DNA of 17,876 nt from JBCCGE01 sp039029455 (GCA_039029455.1 JBCCGE010000062.1:1-17876), one strand, 5' to 3'; positions 1 through 8,156 are shown, counted from the stretch's first letter. The notes: generated from the sequence alone by a model not told the origin. A program made the numbers and translations.

Positions 1-177
1 CACTTGCATCTAATTTATAATCTCGAATTATCAATGACTTAAAACACATACGTTTAAATACACTAAGCTATATTTCAGTTGAATTTCATAATATTATGTT
101 AAGTATGCAGTGATTCGAACAAAGCAGTACAAGCCGCACAAACTGCATTCAATCTAAACCTGATACGAGACTAACGA
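1..177. other. AT-rich leader, no gene seen
   Basis: No coding region is supported in this AT-rich stretch ahead of the first gene. It contains a perfect 12-bp palindrome, CATAATATTATG, at 87-98, about 80 nt upstream of the first start codon. That position would suit a promoter or operator for the 178-684 gene, but no regulator can be named. Confidence 0.4.
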
Positions 178-684
178 ATGACCGATTTACAAAAGCGAAA
201 CACTCTGAAAACCATGGCCGTTGCAGGAATGGGATGTACCGCAGCCGCAATTGCGCCCGCCCTTCTCGCCTCAACGGACGCGACTTTCTTGCCGGCGGAC
301 GCGCCATCGCATGTCCCGTTTTCTGGGCTGACTCTGAGGTATGCAACACATGCCCATGGCACCACGCTGTTGGTGAGAAACGAAACCCGCGAGCGGATTT
401 CAGTACTTGAGCTTTCACCCGGATACATTGAAACACCGGACGGCGAAATCAGCCTGCATGGACTGATTGGATCTGGAAACCTGATTGTGCCGGCGAATGC
501 AACACAGGCCTATGAGGTCACTGACAATCAGAAATTTATCCGCTACGCATGGTGGACGCATGTCACCGACCCCACAAGGCATGCTCAAACCCATTCAACA
601 CAATTCGTCAGCGTAGTTACTCGTGCTGAGAGCGCAAAATCCGATACTCTGAAACTGTATAGCGCGGGACTCTCAGTCGGTTAG
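178..684 (+). CDS. Exported protein of unknown function, Tat-like leader
   Basis: I do not recognise the family of this 168-residue protein. The N-terminus looks like an export signal: a basic QKRNTLK stretch at residues 5-11, similar to a twin-arginine motif but with KR instead of RR, then a hydrophobic Ala/Gly-rich segment to about residue 31 (MAVAGMGCTAAAIAPALLAS). Cys20 lies in the hydrophobic segment but MGC is a poor lipobox. The mature part (about 35-168) is short, Thr/Val-rich and beta-like, with a YAWWTHV segment near residues 122-128. The gene stands alone on the plus strand and is followed by a strong hairpin at 733-758. Export is inferred from the leader; function is unknown. The Shine-Dalgarno signal is weak. 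Confidence 0.75.
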   Translation: MTDLQKRNTLKTMAVAGMGCTAAAIAPALLASTDATFLPADAPSHVPFSGLTLRYATHAHGTTLLVRNETRERISVLELSPGYIETPDGEISLHGLIGSGNLIVPANATQAYEVTDNQKFIRYAWWTHVTDPTRHAQTHSTQFVSVVTRAESAKSDTLKLYSAGLSVG

Positions 685-732
685 GTATCGCGCGAACGTT
701 TGCGGCTTCCTGCAGACTTAACCTGGACAATG

Positions 733-758
733 CCCGCCTGATCGCATAATCGGGCGGG
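733..758 (+). terminator. Hairpin terminator after the exported protein
   Basis: Arms CCCGCCTGAT (733-742) and ATCGGGCGGG (749-758) pair over 10 bp with one G-U and a 6-nt loop. The following bases, GTTCTGT, are only moderately T-rich. It lies between the convergent genes ending at 684 and 820, so it may serve both strands. Confidence 0.6.
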
Positions 759-819
759 GTTCTGTATTGGATATCCGTTCTTAAATTCTCTGCCGAGTTG
801 CATCCGGCTCTGTTGCCGC

Positions 820-1245
820 TCAGGACGCTGACAGATTTTGCTCCAGTATCTGTCGGATTGAATTCGGTATTCTTGCAGACGTCCGGGATTCCGGATCAAA
901 AAACACTTCTACGGTATCGTACGTGGCATGAACCTCGAGGGTATCGACATGCAGCATTCTCTGGGTAAACGTGCAGCTCTTTCCGCCCACTCGCGTTATT
1001 GCGCTATCCACAACGATTAAATCGCCGGCTACGAGTTCTTTGACAAACTGCGTGGTTGCAGATGCAGTGACTGTGTGTACACCAAATTCGTTTTGCATTT
1101 TTTGGTGACTGCCCCAGTGCACAGGCCACAGATGAAAAGCCGCTTCATCAAAAAAATGACTGTACCAGCGGACATTCATATGTCCAAATGTATCGCAATA
1201 CCATGGATGCACCACACCTCTCAGGATCTCTCTTGGTTCAGTCAT
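820..1245 (-). CDS. Hot-dog fold acyl-CoA thioesterase (4HBT family)
   Basis: This 141-residue protein has the size of single-domain 4-hydroxybenzoyl-CoA thioesterase-like (hot-dog fold) enzymes, which hydrolyse acyl-CoA thioesters in the cytoplasm, usually as dimers or tetramers. Near the N-terminus, residues 13-36 read HPWYCDTFGHMNVRWY and then FFDEAA. This is the characteristic D-x-x-G-H-(M/V)-N stretch, with the helix and its acidic residue after it; Asp18 and His22 are in the expected active-site places. The remainder (VTASATTQFVKELVAGDLIVV and later strands) fits the central beta sheet. The substrate cannot be read from sequence. It converges on the 178-684 gene and lies about 50 nt downstream of the 1296-1565 gene on the same strand, so the two may be co-transcribed. 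Confidence 0.88.
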   Translation of the reverse strand: MTEPREILRGVVHPWYCDTFGHMNVRWYSHFFDEAAFHLWPVHWGSHQKMQNEFGVHTVTASATTQFVKELVAGDLIVVDSAITRVGGKSCTFTQRMLHVDTLEVHATYDTVEVFFDPESRTSARIPNSIRQILEQNLSAS

Positions 1246-1295
1246 TGGTTGCTACTTTGTCGTGGGTTGAAGAGTGGGTGAATTCATCGACATCG

Positions 1296-1565
1296 CTATT
1301 TCAGCAACGGATGATCATCGGGTAACTTGTTGATCAACCATGTCGCCAATCGGTGTCGGATATTCAGATCGGTGAGTTGATCATGAGGTAATGGTTGGAT
1401 TCTCTTGTCATGCACAAGAAGACGGTAGATAAACTCGAGCTTCTGCTTTTGAGAATCCGATTCTTCAATTGCGCCCGCACCTCTTTTTTTTACGTAGGCC
1501 GTACCAATTCGAATGACTTCACGGATAACTTCCGCTTCATTCTTGATTTTCTTCGCCTTACTCAT
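1296..1565 (-). CDS. Small DUF5062-like protein
   Basis: A basic, helical, cytoplasmic protein of 89 residues starting at MSKAKKIKNEAEVIREV. An in-frame ATG 18 nt further upstream is possible but adds an unconvincing MVYDCA. The segments IRIGTAYVKKRGAG, IYRLLVHDKRIQPLP and WLINKLPDDHPLL resemble, from memory, the DUF5062 family of gammaproteobacterial proteins, whose function is unknown; that assignment is tentative. There is no membrane segment or cysteine-rich motif. It lies between the thioesterase gene and a possible 39-residue ORF on the same strand. The coding call is stronger than the family call. Confidence 0.7.
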   Translation of the reverse strand: MSKAKKIKNEAEVIREVIRIGTAYVKKRGAGAIEESDSQKQKLEFIYRLLVHDKRIQPLPHDQLTDLNIRHRLATWLINKLPDDHPLLK

Positions 1566-1618
1566 CGCGCAATCATAAACCAACTCAACCAGACCGCAAG
1601 CGATGTTCCTTGATCTTT

Positions 1619-1738
1619 TCAGACATTACTCGCGAGAGGTATGCCGATCTTTTTCCCCAATTCAGACTCTCGCTCTCCCGTCTCAGGCCCACCCTTCCTG
1701 AACTTGCCTTTTAGAAAATTATTTGAACGAAAAGCCAT
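1619..1738 (-). CDS. Possible 39-residue basic ORF
   Basis: An ATG-initiated ORF of 39 codons begins MAFRSNNFLKGKFRKGG and ends LGKKIGIPLASNV. It is rich in Lys, Arg and Gly, with an acidic middle. It lies 53 nt upstream of the DUF5062-like gene on the same strand. No convincing ribosome binding site is visible and I do not recognise it. It may be a genuine small protein or chance. Confidence 0.25.
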   Translation of the reverse strand: MAFRSNNFLKGKFRKGGPETGERESELGKKIGIPLASNV

Positions 1739-1954
1739 TTTAAATGCGCGCGGGGTGGAAACTTAAGGCAGATTACTTTGGATTCTGTGAGCGAACTATC
1801 GATCTGTCGACGATAGAATTCTAATGGTCACTCTCCGCATAATCTTAATTCCATCAAATTCTGTGGGCGGATCTCAGTAGAAAAACGAGCTCTGCACAAG
1901 AAATACTGGCAAAATCCGCGTTTCTAGCACCGCGCCAATTGTCTCTGACACCCA
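1739..1954. other. Intergenic region before the DMT transporter
   Basis: No gene is supported here. It separates the divergent minus-strand group (820-1738) from the transporter, so it should hold promoters for both directions. The one visible structure is a 6-bp inverted repeat, CTATCG (1796-1801) and CGATAG (1811-1816), with a 9-nt spacer. No clear promoter consensus was identified. Confidence 0.35.
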
Positions 1955-2917
1955 ATGATCCGAGCGAACCTGCAAATATTCTGTGCCATGTTCCTGTGGG
2001 CGACAGGATTTCCGGCGGCGGATGTATTACTTGAAAGCTGGGGACCAATCGTTCTTAACACGGTTCGAACAGCACTGGGCGTCGCGGTACTGGCGACAAT
2101 ATGGCTGTATGTAGATGGCATCAAAAAAGTTGCCCAGGCGCCCTGGATAAAGGGCCTGTTCGTTGGCGGACTCGGCTTCGGAGTGGGCTCAATTCTGCTG
2201 CTGATTGGTCAGAAAGTATCGGACCCTGTTGTCCCGGCAGTTGCCGCATCCATGATGCCTATTGCCGGCGCAGTTATTGAGGTAATTTTTGACGGTCGAA
2301 AAATGACCGCACGACTTTACACTGGTGGGTTGTTTGCACTGCTCGGCGGTATGCTGGCCAGTGGCGCAAATGTCAGTCAGGGTGATTTTGGTTACGGAGC
2401 AATGTTGTGTCTTGTCGCCGTGGTGTTGTTTGCCTGGGGCACCCGCGCCACAACGCGCAGTCTGCCAACCATGTCAACGACCGGGAAAACTGCACTCACC
2501 ATGCTGGGCGCGTTAAGCTTTATCTTCTTCGTGTACGTGCTTGCGTCATGGTTTGAACTGGGTGGAACTCGTGTTGGGGACACCACGCCCTTCCACTGGC
2601 TACTGATGTTTATTTTTGCCGTGGTATCTATGGCCATTGCGCAATTGCTGTGGATTTTCGGGTCCAGTGGGCTGGGCATTTTACTCGCCTCGTTCCATAT
2701 GAATGCAGTACCTTTCTACGTCATGGCCATCGTTGTTCTGATTCAGGATAAACCCTGGAATGGATGGCAGGCGGTTGGTGCGGCACTCGTCGGCTGCGGC
2801 GTATTGATTGCACAGTCGGGAAAACGTCGAAAACAACACCGCAAGTCTGGGGAAAACCTGTCTTCAGCGTTTCAATATGAGCAAGAAGAACGCTCACACG
2901 GTTACTATCGAATATAG
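1955..2917 (+). CDS. EamA/DMT-family membrane transporter
   Basis: This 320-residue integral membrane protein has about ten hydrophobic segments, the usual length and topology of drug/metabolite transporter superfamily proteins with two EamA repeats. Residues 1-30 (FCAMFLWATGFPAADVLL) show the N-terminal 'W-x-x-x-x-P' helix typical of EamA proteins. A second repeat begins around residue 150 (YGAMLCLVAVVLFAWGTRA). The last helix (WQAVGAALVGCGVLIAQSG) is followed by a long charged cytoplasmic tail of about 30 residues rich in Lys, Arg, Gln and Glu. Such proteins export or import small metabolites across the inner membrane; the substrate is unknown. It precedes the GMC oxidoreductase by 79 nt on the same strand, so it may export a substrate or product of that enzyme. 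The start codon lacks a clear Shine-Dalgarno sequence. Confidence 0.88.
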   Translation: MIRANLQIFCAMFLWATGFPAADVLLESWGPIVLNTVRTALGVAVLATIWLYVDGIKKVAQAPWIKGLFVGGLGFGVGSILLLIGQKVSDPVVPAVAASMMPIAGAVIEVIFDGRKMTARLYTGGLFALLGGMLASGANVSQGDFGYGAMLCLVAVVLFAWGTRATTRSLPTMSTTGKTALTMLGALSFIFFVYVLASWFELGGTRVGDTTPFHWLLMFIFAVVSMAIAQLLWIFGSSGLGILLASFHMNAVPFYVMAIVVLIQDKPWNGWQAVGAALVGCGVLIAQSGKRRKQHRKSGENLSSAFQYEQEERSHGYYRI

Positions 2918-2996
2918 CCAATGTTGAGCCCATATAGATTTGTCCTAAATCGTTCGCTGTCTGCACCGCAATCGATCACCAAACCTGTGACTATCT

Positions 2997-4643
2997 GTGA
3001 CGAATCACACTTCTGAATACGACTACATTGTTATCGGCGCCGGATCAGCGGGATGTGTGCTGGCCAACCGGTTAAGTGAAGACTTGAATCATCGGGTGTT
3101 GGTGCTGGAAGCCGGTCCGATGGACCGAAACCTGATGATTCACATACCTGCCGGGGTCTACAGTGTCTACAAAAACCCGGCCTTAAACTGGAATTACTTC
3201 ACCGAGCCTGAACCAGAGTGTGAAGACAGGAAATTGGATTTACCCCGCGGGAAAGTCGTCGGCGGATCGTCATCCATAAATGCCATGGTCTATATGCGCG
3301 GACATCCACTGGACTACGACCGATGGGCCGAGGACTATGGACTGGATCAGTGGCGATTCGATCATTGCCTGCCCTATTTCAAGCAATGCGAAAACTCTGA
3401 CCGTGGTGCAAATGAATGGCGGGGAGATAAGGGTCGTCTTGGTGTCACCCGGGGAATCATAGAAAACCCACTGTTTGATGCTTTGTGGGAGGCCGGATCG
3501 CAATCCGGTCAGGGGCAATCAGAAGATTTAAACGGCTACCAGCCGGAAGGCGTCGCCCGATTGGATCGAACCACCAAAAACGGACGCCGTTGTTCGGCCG
3601 CAGTTGCTCACCTCAGACCGGCCCTGTCTCGTCAAAATCTGAATCTGCAAGTGAATGCGCTGGTCGAGCAAATTGTCGTTGAAGATCAGTCAGCAAAGTC
3701 CGTTCGATATTCGATTCGTGGCACCCAAATGCATGCTCGGGCAACAAAAGAGATTATCGTGTCTGCAGGTGCGATCAAATCACCTCAGATTCTGATGCTG
3801 TCCGGAATCGGCCCCGAGTCCCACCTTAAGGAAATGGAAATTCCGTGCGCGCACGCATTATCCGGAGTGGGTCGCAACCTTCAGGATCATCTGTCGCTGG
3901 ACTATGTTCAGGAATGCACCAAGCCTGTCACACTGGATTATCTCAATCGCCCGCTGACCAAAGTGAATATCGGCACGCGCTGGCTGTTTAACAGGACCGG
4001 TATGGCAGCATCCAACCTGTGGGAGATGGGCGGTCTGGTATCCGGAAACTCGCAGACCCCCTTTCCCAATCTGCAATACCATTTCGCTCCGGTCTATCCC
4101 GAATTCGAAGGCCGAAAAATCAGACTGCATCAGGCCTGGAATATGACCGTTGATCAGCTACGACCAAAGAGTCGCGGTTGCATCAGGCTCCGAAGCGCGG
4201 ATCCAAGTGATCGACCACTGGCGCAGTTCAACTACTTATCGGATTCGCACGACCTTAAAGAACTCGTTGAAGCCTATAAATGCATGGATGAAATTTTCAG
4301 GCAACCAGCGTTTAATGAATTTCGGGGTAAGCGAATTGAGCCCTCCCCCGACATTCGTTCCGATGAAGACATCGCCCATTGGGTTCGTGAAACCACGTCA
4401 ACCGATTATCACCCCTGTGGCAGTTGCCGTATGGGTCACGACAAAGATGCTGTAGTGGACAGCGAGATGCGGGTCCATGGCATTGAAAATCTGCGAGTAG
4501 TGGATGCTTCTATAATGCCAAACATAGTGAGCGGAAATCTGAACGCGCCCACCCAGATGATCGCGGAACGCGCAGCGGATTTTATTCTCGGGCAACCGCA
4601 ACTCACACCATATCGTCCCCCTTACCATTTCGAATCAGGATGA
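2997..4643 (+). CDS. GMC-family FAD oxidoreductase (choline dehydrogenase-like)
   Basis: A 548-residue flavoprotein of the glucose-methanol-choline family, normal in length. Residues 9-26 hold the dinucleotide-binding motif YIVIGAGSAGCVLANRL, followed by a Glu-containing strand (VLVLEAGP). The GMC signature lies around residues 82-105 (PRGKVVGGSSSINAMVYMRG), and a second signature around 259-273 (SAGAIKSPQILMLSG). The C-terminal catalytic region reads TDYHPCGSCRMG, providing the base histidine, and SGNLNAPTQMIAERAAD, providing the conserved Asn. The family oxidises alcohols to aldehydes while reducing FAD; the substrate is not determined and BetA-like activity is only one option. The start is GTG, because an in-frame stop lies three codons upstream and the FAD motif follows immediately. 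There is no signal peptide, so it is probably cytoplasmic. Likely co-transcribed with the DMT transporter. Confidence 0.92.
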   Translation: MTNHTSEYDYIVIGAGSAGCVLANRLSEDLNHRVLVLEAGPMDRNLMIHIPAGVYSVYKNPALNWNYFTEPEPECEDRKLDLPRGKVVGGSSSINAMVYMRGHPLDYDRWAEDYGLDQWRFDHCLPYFKQCENSDRGANEWRGDKGRLGVTRGIIENPLFDALWEAGSQSGQGQSEDLNGYQPEGVARLDRTTKNGRRCSAAVAHLRPALSRQNLNLQVNALVEQIVVEDQSAKSVRYSIRGTQMHARATKEIIVSAGAIKSPQILMLSGIGPESHLKEMEIPCAHALSGVGRNLQDHLSLDYVQECTKPVTLDYLNRPLTKVNIGTRWLFNRTGMAASNLWEMGGLVSGNSQTPFPNLQYHFAPVYPEFEGRKIRLHQAWNMTVDQLRPKSRGCIRLRSADPSDRPLAQFNYLSDSHDLKELVEAYKCMDEIFRQPAFNEFRGKRIEPSPDIRSDEDIAHWVRETTSTDYHPCGSCRMGHDKDAVVDSEMRVHGIENLRVVDASIMPNIVSGNLNAPTQMIAERAADFILGQPQLTPYRPPYHFESG

Positions 4644-5008
4644 CTACGGGTTCTCTAATATCACTCCGATCTGCATACACGAATTCACTCGGGTGCCATC
4701 AAATTTGACTATCGGTCACGCGCGACACATCTATCTCGATCCTGCTATTTTTTGCCCTGGCGCTTTTGCCTCACTTGGCTTACTCCGCCGTTTTTGATTG
4801 TGGCATTTATCACATTTTTTCAGATGTACTCACTCTAAGGTTCATGTTCGAGCGCGACAGTGAATCTGTTGCGTTCTTCAACCGGACACAGAGTAAGGGC
4901 GCACCATCCCTTTACCGTTCAGCGCAATCACCGCAACCATCGGGAGCGATCAATTATTTCATCGCTCGGTGATAGATTGACCTGACCTTAGTCATTGCGC
5001 TGCACTGT
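4644..5008. other. Intergenic region upstream of the haloperoxidase
   Basis: About 440 nt separate the GMC gene from the haloperoxidase. This part holds a possible orphan reading frame (4742-4972, listed separately). It also holds a 7-bp hairpin, GAGCGAT at 4944-4950 pairing with ATCGCTC just after 4960, near the end of that frame. No transcription start signal is clear. The promoter and leader of the haloperoxidase presumably lie at the right-hand end, beside the inverted repeat at 5009-5055. Confidence 0.35.
4742..4972 (+). pseudogene. Orphan frame with signal-peptide-like start, no start codon
   Basis: An open frame reads LLFFALALLPHLAYSAVFDC and then GIYHIFSDV, ending IARSTOP. The hydrophobic run followed by an A-x-S-like cleavage site looks like a secretion signal. 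The frame has no ATG or GTG ahead of the hydrophobic stretch (an in-frame TGA lies about 11 codons upstream), and the only usable start, a TTG at 4766, would cut the signal in half. It is either a degraded gene for a small secreted protein or a chance frame. I do not recognise the family. Confidence 0.2.
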
Positions 5009-5055
5009 ATCAGTGATGATCTTCGTCATCCTTTGTGATCTGAATCATCACTGAT
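5009..5055 (+). promoter_or_regulatory. Perfect 12-bp inverted repeat before the haloperoxidase
   Basis: Arms ATCAGTGATGAT (5009-5020) and ATCATCACTGAT (5044-5055) are exact reverse complements separated by 23 nt. The end of the second arm is 27 nt upstream of the chosen ATG. Inside it, GATGA (5015-5019) can instead pair with TCATC (5026-5030), so alternative folds are possible. It could be an operator for a dimeric regulator or a structured 5' leader controlling the haloperoxidase gene. No specific regulator family can be named. Confidence 0.55.
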
Positions 5056-5082
5056 GTCTCTGTGAAAAGTGAGGAACCCACA

Positions 5083-6879
5083 ATGGCAGAAAACAGGAAA
5101 TCCAAATCATACGAAGTCAGGGTACAGGCCGCAGAACTGGCAAAATCCAGGACGCATCCGCGACATGAATCGAATGGCGACGAGCAACGATATTCCGGTG
5201 CTCACTATGCCATGAGCTTCAGCAAAGGGCTTGAACACGACAAAACAACGGGGTTGCCCAAAAACCCGCAACATTTTGAAGCCTTTCGTCAGGCTATTGA
5301 CGATGGCCATATCGACGCTTTCAACAATCGAGTACCCGTACCCCGCACTCCAACCGCTTCTTATAGCGTTCCCAAAGGGAAAAAATTAGGGAGGAGGTTC
5401 TGGGAAGCGCCAACAGCGGGTGTCGCCTACGACCTTGAAGGTCCTGACTGTCAGGCCGTAACGATGGCGCCGGCACCAGCGCTGTGCAGCGACGAACTGG
5501 CATTTGAAATGGCAGAAGTGTACGAGCTCGCACACGTTCGCGATGTTCCATTCTCCTACTGGTCGGGAGCCACAACAACCAACACCAGGCTAAAGGGCTC
5601 GATTGATCGCCTGAATTCCTATTCGTATGCAAAGAATAATTTCCCCGTCCGACCCAGAACAACAAATGAAAGCGGTGACCTGGATTCGCAAACAGTTTTC
5701 CGGGGGTCGTCCCCAGGTGTAGAGAAAGGTCCCTACCTCTCCCAGTTTCTGCTTATCGGAAACGATCTCACCGGTTTCGATGGCAAATCTACTGTTGATA
5801 AAGGTCAGATTGGGTACGGGGCTCTGCAGATCAGTCAGAAAGTCCCTGAGGCGAAACCGGAGGTTGATTATATGACCAGGTGGAACGATTGGCTGACAGT
5901 TCAGGAGGGGTTCGATGTCAACGATATAGCCAAAGACGGCGGTCAGGAATTCACAAAAAAACTGCGATTCATTACGACTCCTCGAGATCTGGCAACGTAT
6001 GTGCATTTCGATGCATTGTACGAAGCATATCTGAATGCCTGCCTGATTCTTTTGGGCATGAAAACACCGTTTGATCCGGGCTTTGCAACACTGGCTGGAA
6101 TGCGACGTTCATTTCCACACAGTACGTGGTCTGCGGGACACGAACCCAGTGCTGGCGGTTTTGCGCTGTATGGTGGTCCCCATATACTAACTCTGGTCAC
6201 GGAAGTTGCCACAAGAGCATTGAAAGCAGCGCGCTATCAGAAGTTCAACGTCCACAACCGGGCCCGGCCTGAAGTTCTGGCTGCCCGACTGCACAAAGAA
6301 CCAGTGCTGAATAAAAACTACGGCAACCAGTTTTGCTCCTGCATCACGGACATGTGCCGGGAAATTGGGGATACGCTTGTGGTCATCGAAAAACAGAACG
6401 GCGGGCGAACAAACAGATTGTTACCGATGGCGTTCAGAGAAGGTTCTCCGATGCACCCGTCGTACGCGGCCGGGCACGCAACGGTAGCAGGTGCATGCGT
6501 GACTATTTTGAAAGCATTCTTCGATACCGGCACAGTATTCGTAAAACCCAAGAAGGACTCGCCGGCTTTTATTCATCCGGAAAAATCAGCTCAAGGTATA
6601 GCCTATACACCGAACAAAAAGGGAACAGCTTTGGATGAATCGTCGTGCGAGTGTCCGTTAACTCTTGAGGGCGAATTGAACAAGCTCGCAGCCAATATTT
6701 CGATTGGGCGAAATATGGCGGGAGTCCACTACTTCTCAGACTATTACGACAGTCTGCGAATGGGTGAAGAAATTGCGATCGGACTGCTGGAGGAGCAGGC
6801 CCTGTGCTATCCGACAGACCCATTTGTGCTGTCGCTGCCAACGTTTGATGGCAACACTGTCCGAATAGGAGCGCGGTAA
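5083..6879 (+). CDS. Vanadium-dependent haloperoxidase, algal bromoperoxidase type
   Basis: A 598-residue enzyme of the vanadium haloperoxidase / PAP2 superfamily, which uses vanadate and H2O2 to oxidise bromide, iodide or chloride. The motifs are in order: Lys387 and Arg395-Pro396 in KFNVHNRARPE, with the K-x7-R spacing of algal bromoperoxidases; His458 in SPMHPSYAAGHA with the acid-base His465 seven residues later; Arg543 and the vanadate-ligating His549 in GRNMAGVHYFSDYYD. The spacings match what I recall for the Corallina enzyme (K398/R406, H478/H485, R545/H551), and so does the length. Ala463 stands where algal enzymes usually have the vanadate-contacting Ser. No signal peptide is present. 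The start was set at this ATG because GAGGA lies 7 nt upstream; an in-frame GTG at 5062 would place that site inside the gene. The gene stands alone and ends at a strong hairpin. Confidence 0.93.
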   Translation: MAENRKSKSYEVRVQAAELAKSRTHPRHESNGDEQRYSGAHYAMSFSKGLEHDKTTGLPKNPQHFEAFRQAIDDGHIDAFNNRVPVPRTPTASYSVPKGKKLGRRFWEAPTAGVAYDLEGPDCQAVTMAPAPALCSDELAFEMAEVYELAHVRDVPFSYWSGATTTNTRLKGSIDRLNSYSYAKNNFPVRPRTTNESGDLDSQTVFRGSSPGVEKGPYLSQFLLIGNDLTGFDGKSTVDKGQIGYGALQISQKVPEAKPEVDYMTRWNDWLTVQEGFDVNDIAKDGGQEFTKKLRFITTPRDLATYVHFDALYEAYLNACLILLGMKTPFDPGFATLAGMRRSFPHSTWSAGHEPSAGGFALYGGPHILTLVTEVATRALKAARYQKFNVHNRARPEVLAARLHKEPVLNKNYGNQFCSCITDMCREIGDTLVVIEKQNGGRTNRLLPMAFREGSPMHPSYAAGHATVAGACVTILKAFFDTGTVFVKPKKDSPAFIHPEKSAQGIAYTPNKKGTALDESSCECPLTLEGELNKLAANISIGRNMAGVHYFSDYYDSLRMGEEIAIGLLEEQALCYPTDPFVLSLPTFDGNTVRIGAR

Positions 6880-6931
6880 GCTCGGATTGATCTGATTTCT
6901 TCGCTACTCAAATCCGAGAAATTCAATACTC

Positions 6932-6954
6932 AGGGAGGACGTTTCGTCCTCCCT
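6932..6954 (+). terminator. 10-bp hairpin between convergent genes
   Basis: Arms AGGGAGGACG (6932-6941) and CGTCCTCCCT (6945-6954) are perfectly complementary with a TTT loop. No T-run follows on the plus strand. It lies 53 nt after the haloperoxidase stop and 48 nt beyond the end of the convergent minus-strand gene, so a bidirectional transcription barrier is likely. Confidence 0.65.
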
Positions 6955-7001
6955 AAGACATCAAAAAACTACAAACCGCGGGGCCCAGTGCAAAAACCGG
7001 G

Positions 7002-7355
7002 CTAGTTTTCATTACATTCAAACCGCCTCTTCTGCTGAAGGACAATCGAGAACCGGTTCACAGCTTCTTCAGCCGACGCAACATTCTTCTGGCCAAGGGA
7101 AAGATATCGCGCAGATTTCAACTGTTCGAGATTTTTTTGTATCGTGCCGTACCTGTATTCCGCGTCGGTCAATCTTAGACAATAGTAATCCTTTTCACTC
7201 TTTTCTTCGGACAAGATAAAACTCCACAGCACCTGCGAATCATGAACTACTTCATTCGCCAACTCCGACTCGTCATTGTGTTGAAGAAACAGATAGAAAG
7301 ACACACACAAGCCAATCAAAACGCCGGCAAGCACAAGGAAAACAGACTTCATCAT
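7002..7355 (-). CDS. Small membrane-anchored protein of unknown function
   Basis: This 117-residue protein has one N-terminal hydrophobic segment (residues 5-24, FLVLAGVLIGLCVSFYLF) acting as an anchor or uncleaved signal, followed by a polar, helix-prone domain. Cys residues occur in DYYCLRL (about residue 59) and close to the end (RFECNEN). I do not recognise the family. Topology with the C-terminal domain in the periplasm is plausible. Either of the first two Met codons could start the protein. It follows the macro-domain gene on the same strand after about 100 nt and may share its transcript. Confidence 0.6.
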   Translation of the reverse strand: MMKSVFLVLAGVLIGLCVSFYLFLQHNDESELANEVVHDSQVLWSFILSEEKSEKDYYCLRLTDAEYRYGTIQKNLEQLKSARYLSLGQKNVASAEEAVNRFSIVLQQKRRFECNEN

Positions 7356-7455
7356 ATCGCTATGAAAATACTAATGAAGGTGAACCGATTTTTCGGGCAA
7401 GGATCAGTAAGGGGAATACGCTTGGTATCTGCAGAAACATAACAGAACATGCGTT

Positions 7456-7968
7456 TTATTGATCGTCAATTCTTTTGCTCCAGATTTCATGTAACTCTGT
7501 CGAAAATAGAAAAAACCTGATGGATATTTCGCTAAAGAGGTCATCAGCGCACGTTTGGATGGCAATGTCGGCCGCCTCATTCAGCGGAAAACCGTACGCA
7601 CCGCAGGAAATCGCAGGAAAAGCGATGGAAGCGCACTTGTTTTCACTGGCAAGAAGAAGAGAATTGCGATACGCAGATCTCAATGTTGCTTCAGGGACGG
7701 GATCGGAAGCATATATTGGTCCGACGGTATGAATAACAAATTTTGACGGCAGGTTTCCCGCGGCGGTAATTCTGGCCTCGCCGAACGGACAACGAAGGCC
7801 GTCAACCAATGGAACCTGTTTACACGCTTCCAGCAACTCCGGCCCCGCTGCCCGATGAATAGCACCATCAACCCCGCCTCCGCCGAGCATGGCTGGGTTT
7901 GCTGCGTTGACAATTGCATCTACGTCAGCTTGTGTAATGTCTCCTATGACTGCTTCTAAGTTTCTCAT
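7456..7968 (-). CDS. Macro-domain ADP-ribose hydrolase (YmdB/MacroD type)
   Basis: A 170-residue stand-alone macro domain. The order of motifs is typical: GDIT at residues 9-12, NAAN at 21-24, the catalytic-loop segment GGGGVDGAIHRAAG at 29-42 (Asp34 corresponds to the catalytic Asp of E. coli YmdB), and the phosphate-binding loop SCGAYGFPLNEAA near residues 121-133. MacroD-type enzymes remove ADP-ribose from proteins or deacetylate O-acetyl-ADP-ribose in the cytoplasm. The protein has no extra domains. It lies downstream of the tyrosinase operon on the same strand, but the hairpin at 8133-8156 in the 203-nt gap argues for separate transcription. Confidence 0.92.
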   Translation of the reverse strand: MRNLEAVIGDITQADVDAIVNAANPAMLGGGGVDGAIHRAAGPELLEACKQVPLVDGLRCPFGEARITAAGNLPSKFVIHTVGPIYASDPVPEATLRSAYRNSLLLASENKCASIAFPAISCGAYGFPLNEAADIAIQTCADDLFSEISIRFFLFSTELHEIWSKRIDDQ

Positions 7969-8132
7969 GACGACCTGTTTGTTCTAAACCATCGATCGAA
8001 CCGAAAAATGGTTTGCAACACTTTTGCCAGCTACTTGCCGCTTTCGGGATTGCTCAGAACTCTCCGTCCAAGAAAAAGCCAGCGTTTCCGGACAAATTAC
8101 CCAATGTCAGTGCATGCAAAACACTTTGCCAC

Positions 8133-8156
8133 GCGGGCGACATACCTGGCGCCCGC
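8133..8156 (-). terminator. GC-rich hairpin after the tyrosinase gene
   Basis: GCGGGCG (8133-8139) pairs with CGCCCGC (8150-8156) over 7 bp with a 10-nt loop, just beyond the tyrosinase stop. On the minus strand it is followed by a GTGGCAAAGTGTTTT stretch, which is only partly T-rich. It is probably the end of the caddie-tyrosinase transcript. Confidence 0.5.
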
